Shown here: positions 26,438 through 38,571 of the stretch, in pieces
Numbering within the stretch: the first letter of the stretch is position 1
Layout: each line of letters begins with the position of its first letter
DNA from: Anarhynchus alexandrinus
Taxonomy: Eukaryota; Chordata; Aves; Charadriiformes; Charadriidae
DNA: 64,000 nt
Direction of reading: 5' to 3'
NCBI GenBank assembly: GCA_008711295.1
Contig: VUYV01000158.1
Coordinates: 300,196-364,195 of the forward strand
Made by a program: the position numbers and the translations under genes
The notes under the pieces: generated by a model
Databases searched by the model: none
Seen by the model: the letters and a program-made list of their open reading frames with translations, nothing else
Told to the model about the DNA's origin: nothing

Positions 26438-26485
26438 CATAGAATCATAGAATGGTTTAGGTTGGAAAGGAAATCTCTTTAATGT
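26438..26485 (-). mobile_element. CR1 LINE, extreme 3' tail
   Basis: About 48 bp that read, on the + strand, CATAGAATCATAGAATGG followed by TTTAGGTTGGAAAGGA. This is the reverse complement of the CR1 terminus. Only the last few dozen bases were copied or have survived. Confidence 0.85.
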
Positions 26486-26539
26486 CTAAGCTGGTTTTGC
26501 TAAGGCTCACTTCTAAGACACTTACATTTTATAATTAAT

Positions 26540-26660
26540 TCTAATATAGTACTTTATATTTTTATAACACCTGCTGTCTCTAAAGTCTTTATCTAATTCA
26601 CAGAAAGTAACAATTTTAGCCTTAGCCCTTTGAGGTAAGTAATAACAAATATTTTCTTGT
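26540..26660 (-). mobile_element. Fossil MIR-like SINE piece
   Basis: The stretch TTTATCTAATTCACAG...CCCTTTGAGGTAAGTAATAA follows the order of the reverse complement of the 3' half of MIR (ATCTCATTTAATCCTCACA, then CCCTATGAGGTAGGTA, then a run of ATT triplets). It is heavily diverged. It explains the consensus-looking donor GAG/GTAAGT at 26635, which should not be read as a splice site without other evidence. Confidence 0.4.
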
Positions 26661-29447
26661 ATAGCTTCCTTTTTATTTTGTCACTGGAAGGCTGGTAAAA
26701 AAGTGTCTCTCCTCAAAGTCTTCACTTTCTTTGATTTCACAGTGGTTCAGTTCCAATGATTTATTTCTTCCAGGCACAACACAGCAGGGTCTTGGACTTT
26801 AGGGTCATAAACTGGAATAAAATTCAAGATCTTTTTTTACCAGAAACCACAGGCATTTATCACTTGAAATCAAATAGAATTTCCATTAGCATGTAATAAA
26901 AGTTTTCTTTTAGACTGAATACTAGAGGGCAGTATAGCTGAAGCAAACTCTGAAATTTTATTAACATGGGAATCAAAATGCGCAATAGCCTATTCCCACG
27001 GACAGGGCAGAATAAACAGCAGCCCATAGCAGATCTGCATACTGGGCCTTATTGAAGAGCCAACAAGAGCAGAGCTTTCACCCTACCTGATTAGCTCACA
27101 CACCCGCTGGTGGCTCTCCCCGCAGCGTTACACTCCCTAGGTCTTGACTTTCCCACAGAGATGTCGTTGCTGCCCTGGGAAGGCTGGGCAGAAAGTCATC
27201 TTGGTTCATATGGTGTTGCTACTTGTGGTCACCCATCTCAAGCGTCCCCAGCCAAGGTCCCTGAGCACCACCCAGCATCCATCTCCTTGAAGCAATCTGA
27301 TCTCTAGGATCTTCCCCGACTTCCAGGATCTCTCCTCCAGCCAAGATTGTCACCTTCTCCTTTCCAGGCTCCCTTCTTCTTTCTGAGACCACCTCCTCTT
27401 CTCAGCAACCCTTCTTTCTGGCAGCAGTGGTTTTCTCCAGAACCCAAACCCCCAGTTTCCCAGTCTAAATAGTCTCTGTGCAGAAGCACAACACGTGGTA
27501 GGCCTCCTAATTGGTAATGCTGTCTCATGTCTCCTTATTAATAGGAGGATTCAGGACATGCCACTTCTATTTAGCCCAGGTGTTACTGAAATTTTCTCCT
27601 AGCTGGTACCAGTTGCAGCTAGCGAGTAGCAGGCTTCTGCTTGAGGACTCAGAAGTTCAGTTTTGGGCAGTCAAACAAAGACACATACACCCAATTATCA
27701 GCTGCCTGTTGGCGTTCATAGATCAAGCTATTTTTTCACCTATGACACCCATTTACATTGGGTAAACCGGGGAAAGTCTAGTATTACAGGCATCAGGATC
27801 CCCCTTGCTATTTTCCCCCTAACTATTCTAGCTATAGTATTCTTAAACCAAATTGAATTTTGCATCAGTGGAGACTGCACCAGGATTTTTTATCTGTAAA
27901 TGATCTGTGGTCTCCTCTCTTTCTTTCTTGTCCTCATCTCAGTCCTTTAGAGATTATGACAGAATTTGAGTTTTTCGTATTCTCCTGGGCGTGTTCCCAA
28001 ACCAGCCTTCACATCCAGTGCTTCTCTCCGCTCTGCACACTTTTTTTTTTTTTTTAATCTCAGCATTTAGCTGTGTTAAACTACCTTTTCTGGTCTGAGA
28101 AATGATTGATGCTCTTGGGTGAATTTTAATTGCACTGTACAAGGATGGGATCATGTGATTCCCATTAACATTTATGGGAGCCGTATAATTAAATCCCTGT
28201 GCACCACAATGAAAATTTACCCTTCTATCTTCTTCCCTTTGTTGGGCAGTTGTATGCCATGTAGTTGGAGTAGTTATAACTATGAAAAGAAATGCAGAAA
28301 TACCACCCTCTTTGTCTTTCTTCCTTTCTCCTCCCCCTTCCCTGAAATCGGCCCTTTTTAAGAGGGGGAATTCTTGGGGAAGTCTCCTTTGTCAGCACTA
28401 AATATGCCAGAGTCAGGATGTGAGTTACGAGTGTAGAAGGTGGTTTCTTGCAGTTATCTGATGCTGTCATACTTCCAAGACTTGTAAAACTTGGATATTC
28501 TCCCAGCAGCTGCCACGTAGCGCCACAGATGACAGATTAAACTTAATTTAGCGGCCCTACATAATGGAAGGAGGTCAAGATTTTCACTTTATTTTGGTTG
28601 TTGGTTTGAAGCCACCCAGGTTGACAGTAGCCAGAATCATTACTATATGATGGATTTGCAATTGCTTATGAAACAAAACCAATATTCTTAATAGAGTTCC
28701 AAGTGGACAGGTGTCCACATGGCAATTAGCAGTGAAGGAATTATTAGTGCTGTTGCAAAGAAGCCAGAGATAAAAAAAAGCATTGGGGCTAGACAGACCC
28801 CTGACCCAAGGTCGTGATTGCTCATGGTCGATGGTGAAAGCAAAATTCTGGTATTGTATAGGAAGTTTTAGTGTCATTGCATATGCTACCCTGATATTAT
28901 GGCTAAATTAGATTCTTTCAGTGGTGCAATTACAGGCTTTCAGAGACAGTCACCTCTTTATTTATATAATGCAAAGAGAGTGGGTAAGTAGCATTTATTT
29001 CCTTCTTGTTATAAAAATCAAACTGTTCTCAATGTGATTTCTCCACTTCTTATTAGCTAATTGCACACCATACTGTGGCAAAAGGAATAGTTTTGTCCGC
29101 TGCAAGAGGAATATTCCTATTTCTCATCTACATAAACTATAACTTGTCTTCTGATTCCTATAAGCAATGTCTTAGCAGTCATCTGCTATTAAATGCTGAG
29201 TCACTTGATTGCTGTTTCTGCAGTATTTTGCTGACTCCAGCGATGCTTTAGCTCTTTCCTTCCTGGTCAAAACAAAGACCTGAATCAGAAGTGGCAGCAG
29301 CAAGTTAAATACCGTGAATGCATTTTTAATTTAGAAAAGCCCTCACTAAGAACAAGATTTTACATGTTCTTTAGTCAAAACAAGCTTCAGGAAATTCGGA
29401 TGCATCTTTTATTTCCACCCGATTGCTCAGGTCTTTGCATATCTTTT

Positions 29448-29478
29448 CACATATATATGTGTGTGTATATGTGTGCGC
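29448..29478. repeat. Alternating purine-pyrimidine run (CA/TA/TG/CG)
   Basis: Thirty-one consecutive bases alternate pyrimidine and purine, passing from CACATATATA to TGTGTGTATA to TGTGTGCGC. Related TATG/CATA motifs continue to about 29515. Such tracts can adopt left-handed DNA and are length-unstable. Confidence 0.85.
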
Positions 29479-31241
29479 TTATACATATGCATTCATACAT
29501 ACGGATGTATATATATTTAGTTTAATATTTTTAATCTCAGTGTTGACTACAGTGATTGTTGTATAAGTTAGGGTCCACAGTAAAAAAATCTGTGCGTATT
29601 AAACAAAAATTAATATCTAGGACTGAATTCCAAAGGTGTAGCTACAATTGATTTGCTTAGGTGGAACCAACATAAGGCAAGCTGGATCTTGGTCTCTTGA
29701 AAATGCAGTTCATAATTTTTAAAGGTTGTAGAGATTTGCCTTTGCTTTGCCAATTAAGACTGGAAGTTTGGTTTATGTAAACTGCGTACAAATTGCATAC
29801 CTTGATATGACAGTGGAAAAATCTATATGGACAAAATGTTCTAAACTTATTACTTTTTTTATGACTCTGACTTAGCATTTTGAAGCAGTGCAGTGTAAAA
29901 ACTAGGGTAATGCTGAAGAAAGCTTTCCTGGAGTGTCATAAAACCAAAATGTAAACTCCTGAGTGAATACTTAAAAGAAAGCAAGCAGATCTGCTTGCTG
30001 ATTCCACATAGATTAATGTAAAAGTTGACATAAATAATTTTTATGGTTTACATTATTTCATGCAATGACTTTCAAATTCCAACAAAAATATTTATTGTCC
30101 CGGTATGTCCTGTTTTCCCTGTGTGTTACTCTAGCTGTCATTAGTTCCTGTAATGAACAGGTGTGTATTAAAAGTCCTCCTTCAAGTACACAGGAACTTC
30201 ATTATGTCTTTAGTTTCTGTTGATTTTCTGTGTTAAATTTTAATTAATTTTTAAGACTGTGGGTTTTATATTTTAAACAATGCCAATGAACAGTATTTGC
30301 TCAAGATTTTGACTAACTAGTAGGAATCATACTTCAAATACAGTTATTGAAATATTCCGGTTCTTCAGTGGAGGGCTAGTACATATCACAGCAATTACTG
30401 TGATTTCGTGCAAAAAGCAAGTCTTGCCCTATGGTCCTCTGATGAGTTTTATAATGATTTGGTTGCTTTTCGGTCCATAATTCAGTGAGCTCTGCAAACA
30501 TTTACCCATCTGAATTCAACTCTAAATAAATGAGCCTTTACCAGCTCAACAGCGGTCAGTGACTTTTACTCAGTGCTGTCTTTAGTCAGTTGATTCACAC
30601 AAGCAAATCTTAAATTTTGGTCTTAAGTAAGTAAATAATACTTCCAATCTTTTGAATCAGTCTCCCATTATATCAAGTGTATATATGATGTTAACTTTCT
30701 TAATGTGTATTGTCTTATCTAGTATTTCAACTTGAGCTTTTACTGAAAGTAGGAACATCTGTCAGTTAATGATTTCAATGCACTTAATAATCCAGTTCGT
30801 CGCAGAAGAATAAATATACTAATCATTAATCATTTTATTTGAAACTTACTTTTTAGCCAGTCTTCATCTTCTACTTTTAATAAACCATAGTTTATAGCAC
30901 TAGGGTCTAGTGAGTTAATGGTCATTAACATAAAAAGCAATATTTGCTTTTATTTTGCAAGCATTGCTGTAAAATATTTCGATTAAGTTTCTGGCTGGAG
31001 AAGGCTTTTTCTGTGAAAAGCATTGAATTTTCACCCTTCAGGATTTCCTTTGCAGCGTGCTGGAAACTAATACTCTTCTTTTCTTGTAATGGACCAAAAT
31101 GTGTGTGCTATTAACATAGTGAGCTCAAAAAAATACTTGTAGTTATGTCTTCCATTAACACCTTCACTGCACACAGGTCAGCCGTGATTATATTCCTGCT
31201 AACAGAGGAAGACGCTTTTTTGATAATATCTTCACACTTAC

Positions 31242-31385
31242 GTCGTTATCTTCTTTCCATGTAATAAGGCATTGCGTAGTGTGACCTGGGTTCCCAGAGC
31301 CTGGCTGCTGACGGGAATCTGTTCCTATTTGCGGTGTGGGGAGATGGATGAGATGAAAAATGCCCGGTGGCTCTCCGGGTATGTT
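31242..31385 (-). CDS. Candidate internal exon (48 codons), - strand, product unknown
   Basis: Read on the - strand, a 144-nt segment is open from codon boundary to codon boundary (phase 0 to 0). It has an acceptor GTGTGTTTACAG/A and a consensus donor GAC/GTAAGTGTG. The peptide starts NIPGEPPGIFHLIHL and ends CLITWKEDND. It is proline- and glycine-rich in its first part, with a single cysteine. I recognise no domain. No phase-matched partner is obvious nearby. Possible readings are a coding exon of an antisense gene, an lncRNA exon open by chance, or a pseudo-exon. Confidence 0.22.
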
Positions 31386-33232
31386 CTGTAAACACACGGA
31401 CTTTTTAGAGCACATAGACAAGGTAGATACTTTTTGCTGATTCACTTCTTTGTGAGGATGTCTTCTACAGAAATGCTGCCTTTGTTTTTCCTTAAAAAAA
31501 AGGATACAAGAATGAGCATAAGCATAAAATGTGATAAAGATGAATTAATGGACTTGCTACTTGCGATGCTGCCAGGACTCATCTGCTTATGTTACTGAAA
31601 TAAATTTATGTTACTACAGTTTGTGCTAGCATGGAAGGAATGATTAAACTACATGGGAGTGTATTGAATTCTGTTCTAGCTGAGGTAGCATGAGCAGCTT
31701 TGTTAACTACAGATACACGTAGCTACTCTGCATTGCAGTGTTGAGGTGCTTGAGCTAAATTTATTAGCTTGGATACAAAAAAAAAATCCAACAAAAAACC
31801 CCACCAAAAATGCCCACGCCTCCATGACGGAAGACAATTTACGCTTCTTCTTGGGTAGCCTGTTTCACAGCAGGGTGAATTTAGCCATGCTGAGCTCTGT
31901 GCCAATACTCCTAATTAGCTGAGTACCCGAGCCACTTCGTTCACAGCTAGCCCGGGCATCTTAACACTATCCTGCAGACTGCAGTGTAATCGTCAGATAA
32001 AACAGGGATTATGTGGGAACCAGAAAACCCCAAATTCAACTTTCCAAGCCCAGGCTAACGTATGAGGGCCAGCACTTTTCCCATGTCAGCTTCCACAGAA
32101 GTAATTTGGAGACGCATCATATAACTCAATGCAGTTGTCTTTCCTGATTAAAAAATTAAAAAGTTATGATAATGTATATCTTTAACAAAACAAGTGACTG
32201 TTACAAGGACTGAGATGTTCAGTGTATTGTATGGCAGTACATAGGTTATTTAGTTCAAAAAGGAAGGGGAAAATGAATATTGTGTGCACCAGAAGAGAAG
32301 GTGCTTTATTTAATGCTCTGATAACATGCGATAGAGTCATCTGCTGAGCCCCCAAAGTGCCAGTTAGCTCACTTTCAATTTGGCCATGGGAAGAAGTGGA
32401 ACATCCAAACAAGCCTGGCAAATGCTCTTCACGTCAATTCTGTGCTAGATACTTAGCAATGCTCTAGAAATGCTCAAAATTAGTGTTTTTAAAAGAAAGA
32501 TATTTATCATTTGCTTTGTCCGACAGAGATTTAGGAGCGCACCAGATCTTACTTCCTTCACTGGACTTTGTGCTTTACTTCTTAAAACCAAATACCCCTC
32601 CAGTCCCCAAAAAGCAAAAATACTCCCACAGTGGCCCCTTCCTTTGGCCCCAGACCCTGAGTTTCCTCTTTTCTTTCACATGGCAGATCGTAGTCGGATT
32701 CCTAATATTAGAAATTCATTCAGCTGGTGCAAAACCAGGGTTGGTGGCTTCTTTATGATCAGTGCTGAACTCCTTTCAGAAGAAATGTGTGATGTGTGTG
32801 AGGGAGAGCTGAAAACAAACGTTTTGTTGGAGCATGGCTGGGAGGAGAGACAGGCTGCTGCTTTGAGCGCTTACAGAAATCTGTAAGAGCGAACAGTAGA
32901 ATACGTCAGGTTAATCTATGTCAGGGTTTCATCCATGTTATATGCTAGAACATATAACATGTAAAACTTATGCCAAAGTAAAACTTACCGTGGAAGAGGA
33001 GAAGGTAAAAGCAACTATGCCTTTTAAATGGTTTTATTTGTTGTTTACTGCTAGATAACCACTTAAGCTCTCTGACTTGATGAATACAGTAGATAAGAAG
33101 TGGTTGGGGTCAACATAGCTTCAAGGAAACTTTAAGACAGGCGCTCTCTTTGTATTTACATACACTAAATTTAACAATAACAAAACTATCACGTACAACT
33201 TTGGACTATATTAAACTGTTTAAGCAGTTCAA

Positions 33233-33424
33233 GAATCATAGAATCATAGAAGGGTTTAGGTTGGAAAGGACCTTGAAGATCATCGAGTTCCAACCCCCCT
33301 GCCATAGGCAGGGACACCTCCAACTAGACCAGGCTGCCCAAGGCCACATCCAGCCTGGCCTTGAACACCTCCAGGGATGGGGCCTCAACAACCTCTCTGG
33401 GCAACCTGTTCCAGTGCCTTACCT
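33233..33424 (-). mobile_element. CR1 LINE, 5'-truncated 3' end
   Basis: A CR1 tail on the - strand of about 190 bp. On the + strand it reads GAATCATAGAATCATAGAAG, then GGACCTTGAAGATCATC and a CCCCCCTGCCATAGGCAGG block. The - strand translation retains the end of CR1 ORF2 (RHWNRLPREVVEAPSLEVF). Identity to the generic CR1 end is high, so this is one of the younger copies here. Confidence 0.97.
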
Positions 33425-34813
33425 TTGGTATCCAAGAAACATGGATTGGTTTCCTAACATGTGATGCATCTCTCTTAAATATGACAGAAACCTGAGTAAA
33501 AACCATTTCACTCCTGCACTGAAAAAAAATAAAGGTGTTCTGGGGCTTTGTGTAACTGTCTCCTAACTCTGCCGCTGCTTTCTGCCAGCGGAGTAGGCCA
33601 GCCATATCTTCTGTGACTTCTATTAGCACAAATGAAGTTAACTGGGAGGTTTGATTTCTGTAAAGCAGTGTGTGCTTATTTAGTAACACAAATGATTTAA
33701 AGCTATTGTTAAATCCCCTGAAGCATGCAAATTTCTGTTAAGCTTGATTAGTATTTGTTAGTTCCATATGTTCAAAATCTTTCCATTTTAGACACTGTTG
33801 TTCAGTAAGGAATTAACTTCCAATTTAATCTTTCTATCTACAGTGTGTCCTTTACAGGTGCAGTCCTACAACAAGATATTATCAGCGATCATTACAGACA
33901 GTAAATTGTACTATGCATATTAAAATACAGACTCATTTTCAAGATTATGTGCCACAAAGATAATGGTCTTCAACAAGAAGTAGCTCTGCACCATTATATG
34001 TATAGTTTAAGTAATATTTCTGTGCTTTCATAAATTGCATCTGGAGGACTTAATTGTCATTTAAGAACTCTCAGTGTCTATGGGCAGCAATTTCTCTCTC
34101 TTAGCGAAGAGTTTTTCTTAAAGCTCGTTATGTGAGATGTAAAACTTAGAAGACTTTTGCTTTGAATTTTAGCCCCTGCAGTTGCAGACAATATCTCCAG
34201 AAACAAACTTTAAAGGAGTGTAGAAGAAACCAGAAAATTAAAACCATTTATGTAAATTTCATCTGTGTGCATACAGACCTGGGCTTACTATTGCTGAGCA
34301 TCTGCAGTTAGCCGCGTCTGTTGGCAAAATTAATGGTAATTTTAAGAACTCAGGTCCTGATGAACGAGGGGCTTTGCCACTTCTCCCTGTGTAGGATCCA
34401 GGTTGTACATTGCTGGAGAACACAGCTATCTAGTATCCAATCCTGTAGTGATTTACAATAAATATGTAGTTGAGGAATTTGGGCATTACCATCTGCTAAC
34501 GAGCTAAGTGTGATTAGCAGCTTTGGAAAGAAGCTTCATACCATAAGGTATGGAGAGTTAAAGTTAAGCCCTTTTTTTTATTATTAGCATGTCCATTGAT
34601 AGTAAGGGTTTGTATCGGTTCATTCTGTGCAATAGGATTATCGATCCACATTGAGAGCAGTCCTAGTTTTTTTTGGCTATAAGCTTAATAAAAATAATGG
34701 ATTATTAATTATGGGATACAATTCTGTTGTTTGCATTTTTGTTGTAATTAATAACATTGGATAAACTTTTCTGTGTGTTGGACCAATACATCTTTAATTT
34801 TTTTTTTTAACAG

Positions 34814-34906
34814 AAATTTTCTTATTCAGTCCACAGCTGCAAAATGATTTAACTGAAAGGTCAGAACAGCAACTGCCAGATTTGCATGAACTTATAAATG
34901 TCAGAG
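34814..34906 (+). CDS. Candidate internal exon D (31 codons), product unknown
   Basis: A 93-nt segment follows a very strong acceptor (ten Ts, then AACAG) and ends at GAG/GTAGGT. Only one frame is open; it begins two bases before a full codon and ends with one extra base (phase 1 to 1). The peptide starts IFLFSPQLQNDLTERSEQQ and ends LHELINVR, a charged, possibly helical piece. Phases match candidate C upstream (18492-18582) and candidate E downstream (35418-35469). A second AG at 34835-34836 would give a shorter 70-nt, phase-0 version. No family is recognised. Confidence 0.28.
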
Positions 34907-35417
34907 GTAGGTCCAGTCTGGGTTGCTATTTGAAGTTATTTTATATGGGATTTTTGGTGTTAAATATCTGCATTTTTCACACACAAGGGGTCTTGGGTTG
35001 ATTGGTTTCCTTGGTAACAGCTCTTTGCTCTGATTGCATAAGCACACTGGAGTGGTGCAGAACAGATTACTACAGAAACACACTGGAATTAGTCTGATAT
35101 AAGGGGATGTTGTTTGAGCTGTTACCGAGTTCTTAATTCCATTATCCTTTATGTTATTCCCATTAATACTGCACTGTAGTGAAATAACAAGTAGCTTACT
35201 TAAGACTAGTCAAATTTCCTTTAACGAGTTAGCTGTTGGCTTCTGAAAGAAAATCTTTACATGAAGGAAAGTAACCAAACAAAACTCTGAATAAAATGTA
35301 CTGCCATGATTGGTGCAGAAGAACACTTAATTCTTGGCGAGTTAGCTTGTAGGATAAAAATATTTATACAGCCTAAATTTATGTTGATGGATTGTCTCAG
35401 TCATCCTTTCTTCTTAG

Positions 35418-35469
35418 TCCATGGAAGAGTTCCCTTGGGTATTTTTACCAAATTCTCTATGTCAGTCTG
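35418..35469 (+). CDS. Candidate short exon E (17 codons), product unknown
   Basis: A 52-nt segment has a strong acceptor (TCATCCTTTCTTCTTAG/T) and a moderate donor (CTG/GTAATC), only 511 bp downstream of candidate D. In the frame dictated by D it is open (phase 1 to 2), with the peptide HGRVPLGIFTKFSMSV after a split Val codon. It ends in the phase required by the terminal candidate at 55709, forming a split Cys codon. A segment this short is open by chance more often than not, so phase agreement is the only support. Confidence 0.2.
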
Positions 35470-37361
35470 GTAATCTTCAGAATACGTGTATTTTAATGGG
35501 AATTACATTATTTTGGAGATTATGATTAAATCTAAAATAGCAGAGAGTTATTTCAGTCAAATGAGATATAAACAGAGCAGTGGAATTTTTGAAATGAGTA
35601 GATCTGAAACTAAAGGACACGAGTTGCAAAAATGAGAAGAAATTGCATGCATGTGTTGCCAACTGCCCCATGCCCGGTTGCTGCCCCGTCCCACTGGAGG
35701 CTTTTTAAGTTTTCTGGAGTCTTGGGAAACTCCTCAGGCACAGGCCCCAGCACCACCCCTGAGCTGAAACCAGAGCATCTGTGATCAGTCCTGGGATCTC
35801 TGGCCGTGGAAATCTGTAAGGCTGTGCCTGCGTTCGCTAGCACGGCAGCCCAAGAGGAGCCAGACTGTGGAGTGAAACGTTTGCCGAAGTCCTCATGTCC
35901 ACGCTGCCAGCATTTCCCTTGTTTCTTTTTGGACTATCTCACTAACAATTCAAGTGGATTCGGCACACTCTGTGGCACCGTTTTGGGGTTTTTTACATAC
36001 AAAAGAAATCTGTTTGCATGCCCTGAGACGTCTTTATGATCAACAGATAAATGTGCCTCCTTAAAGTAAACGGGAACAGCTGAGAGGTTCACTTTAGAAA
36101 CACGCTCCTGGTCAAAGCCAAAACCCCTAAGGAAGGACACCCAAAACGTCTCCCAGAGCCCCAGCGATGTGGTCATTTTTGTGTTCACAGATCAACTGGT
36201 CAAAAGACATCTGAAAGCTGAAATGACCAGAAAGAAAACCTTTGGATGGGGAGAAGGGGAATCCTCTCTAACTGATAAAAGGAGTGTATACATTTGAACA
36301 AAGCAGCAGATCCTTACGTGTTTGTCTTAACTTATTTTCTTCACCTCTTTTGGTCTGTGATTAGTATTAGTGAGAGTCATGCCTGGGACCCGTGACTGGT
36401 CCCCTTTGAGTTACAGGACTGGTCTGTTGGGACCAGGGTCCCTTTCTCTTATTCCTCTGTGTAGCCAATTTACTTCATCTGTGGTCTGATAATTACAGTA
36501 GACGCTTGTGTAGAGGCAGCAGCACTGTCTTCTTTTCTTTTTCTTGTGACATTGAAAATCTGAGTTCCTTTCAAGTCGTTTGTGCTTTGAGGCCTCTGAA
36601 ACCCAGCAATATGCCTGGTCTTTGTTTTGCTTTTGAGGAAATTCCACTCCTCCTAGCCTGTTTCCTTCAGAGACTCTCCCCAAGGGGGATTTTCTGAGGT
36701 ATCTCATTATTATGAGGTATTTCCACTTAAATAGGTCTTCCTAGCCAGGGACTTTCCCTTATTCTTGGCTAGGGAGAGACATGAGATGACCTTGGTCAGT
36801 TCTAGCTACCCAGAAGTGTTCAGTGAAACAGCAATTTCATTAACACAGACAGGATCTGTAAGCAATACGCAGGCAGCCATACCACACCTGTCACCTACGT
36901 GATCCTGAAAATTACTAAAGTTAAATACTGGAGATGTTACTTGGAGTCAACTTCAGAGATTCAGACAGAATATTATCGATGTATAGGATAATGGCAGCAT
37001 TTGTAATAGCACATGCTAGAAGCTCTCTCAGCACTTGAGTTTATTCGGAAAGTTTATTTACAACTTTAAACAGTTCTCCTGAACCACGTCCTTGTTGCAG
37101 GTGTTGGAACAAGGTTGGTTTTACTCTGGCTGAGTTTTGTGACCCGGTTTATGGAATAGCCCATAAACAGCTGTACTGGCACAACTCAGGAGATGACAAA
37201 CTGTAGCATAAGGGCAAGAAATGAGCTGTGGGTAGAAAGAACGCCTTAAAATGCTTTCAGGCTGAGAAAGGAAAAGTGGAAAAGCCTATGTTGAAAAGAA
37301 ATGTTGATTTCTATATAAGAACAATATGTAGAAACAAGGCAAGGGACTAAGACTCTGGCTG

Positions 37362-37382
37362 TCTCTCTCTCTCTATATATAT
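37362..37382. repeat. (TC)n(TA)n compound microsatellite
   Basis: A run of TC dinucleotides passes directly into TA dinucleotides, followed by A6. It is simple repeat DNA. Confidence 0.85.
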
Positions 37383-38131
37383 AAAAAAGACAATGCTCCA
37401 AAATTTTTCAAGGATTATCAATAACTGTCTTACTTTGTTAAGACTTTAAAAAACTTCTGTTGTGCAATGAAACTAAAAACCTAAGACTTGCAGTATATTG
37501 TGACTATTTTGAAGGCATATAATACACTGTTTAAAATAAACAAAGTAGTGAACATTAAAAACTAATTAATGTTCAATTCCTTTTCCACACATTTTACGCA
37601 GTATTTTTAATGCTTTATAAGCTAATTAGAGAGTACCACAAAAGTAAACTATTAAAAATGAGTTCTTTTACTTGAAATTGACTAAAAATTACAGGGCTCC
37701 TGCTTTAACTGCTCAAAACAATTTGATTTACATGGGATTTTGTTAGGAAAGGCTAGTGCAATTACATTTTGTCATTCCAGCTCAGGCTGTGTGGTATTCA
37801 GGAGTTATTTACTTTTCCAGAGATGCTTTCTCTTTAGGAGAGTGTAGACTCCAGACTGCTAAGGCTTTACTAAAAGCTGAGTACTGGTTCTCCCCCTCTA
37901 CCTCAGTGCACAGTTAGTTTTGATGGTTTAGCCTGAACTTTGTTGAGCAGAGACTCTTCCACTGTATGAATATACAGGGACCATCTCGAGAGAGCCTTGG
38001 GTTTTCGTTGGTATTTCTTGGCAATGATGTGACACACATAAATAAAATCATTGTACTGGACATGAGGAAAGGTGGGAAAAGTTGGCCTTGAAAAGTACTC
38101 ATAAATGACAACCTGTATTCAGAATGTCACA

Positions 38132-38462
38132 AATCACAGAATTTCCTAGATTGGCAAATACCTGTAAGATCATCTAGTCCAATCATTAGCCTAACACAGA
38201 CAAGCCCACCACTAAACCATGTCTCTGAGCACTATCTGCATGACCCTTAAATACCTCCAGGGATGGGGACTCCACCACTGCCCTGGGTAATGTGTTCCAA
38301 TGCCTGATGACCCTTTCAGTAAAGAAATTCTTCCTAATATCCAATCTAAACTTCCCTTGGCGCAACTTGAAGCCATTTCCTCTTGTTCTATCACCTGTTA
38401 CTTGACAGAACAGGTCGACTCCCACCTCTCTGCAACCTCCTTTCAGATAGTTGTAGAGAGCA
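38132..38462 (-). mobile_element. CR1 LINE, 5'-truncated, older copy
   Basis: About 330 bp of CR1 on the - strand. The - strand translation keeps the ORF2 C-terminus in order ([20 protein letters not shown], then [19 protein letters not shown]), followed by the 3' UTR-like tail. The terminal octamer repeat is eroded to CACAGAATTTCC, so this copy is older than the one at 33.2 kb and may belong to a different CR1 subfamily. The TTAGCCTAACACAGACAAG block is typical of the longer avian 3' ends. Confidence 0.95.
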
Positions 38463-38571
38463 AATGTCCAGCTTACAAATGTTATTGTTTATTGTTGTTA
38501 AAGGAGAAGCTGCTGCCTGAGTATTCACACATCATTCAAGCAGTCGCACACACACCACCCGAGTCTTTAAC

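Larger units (their letters stand above)
26661..33232. other. Unique DNA, candidate - strand exon only
   Basis: GC-richer, pyrimidine-rich sequence occupies 27090-27480, including a good acceptor-like CTCTCCCCGCAG ending at 27125 with no matching donor. The rest is AT-rich. A 31-bp alternating purine-pyrimidine run lies at 29448-29478 and one splice-flanked open segment on the - strand at 31242-31385. No repeat family is recognised. Confidence 0.5.
33425..38131. other. Unique DNA with candidate exons D and E
   Basis: Candidate exons lie at 34814-34906 and 35418-35469. A relatively GC-rich part, 35640-36200, is open for 77-84 codons in several overlapping frames on both strands, but none resembles a known protein. 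A 22-bp segment at 36424-36445 recurs at the edge of the LTR at 38571. A TC/TA microsatellite sits at 37362-37382. Confidence 0.5.

Noticed and set aside
26604..26634. 31-nt microexon ending in a consensus GAG/GTAAGT donor
   Set aside because: The whole stretch lies inside a MIR-like fossil whose normal sequence contains GAGGTAGGTA, which explains the donor match.
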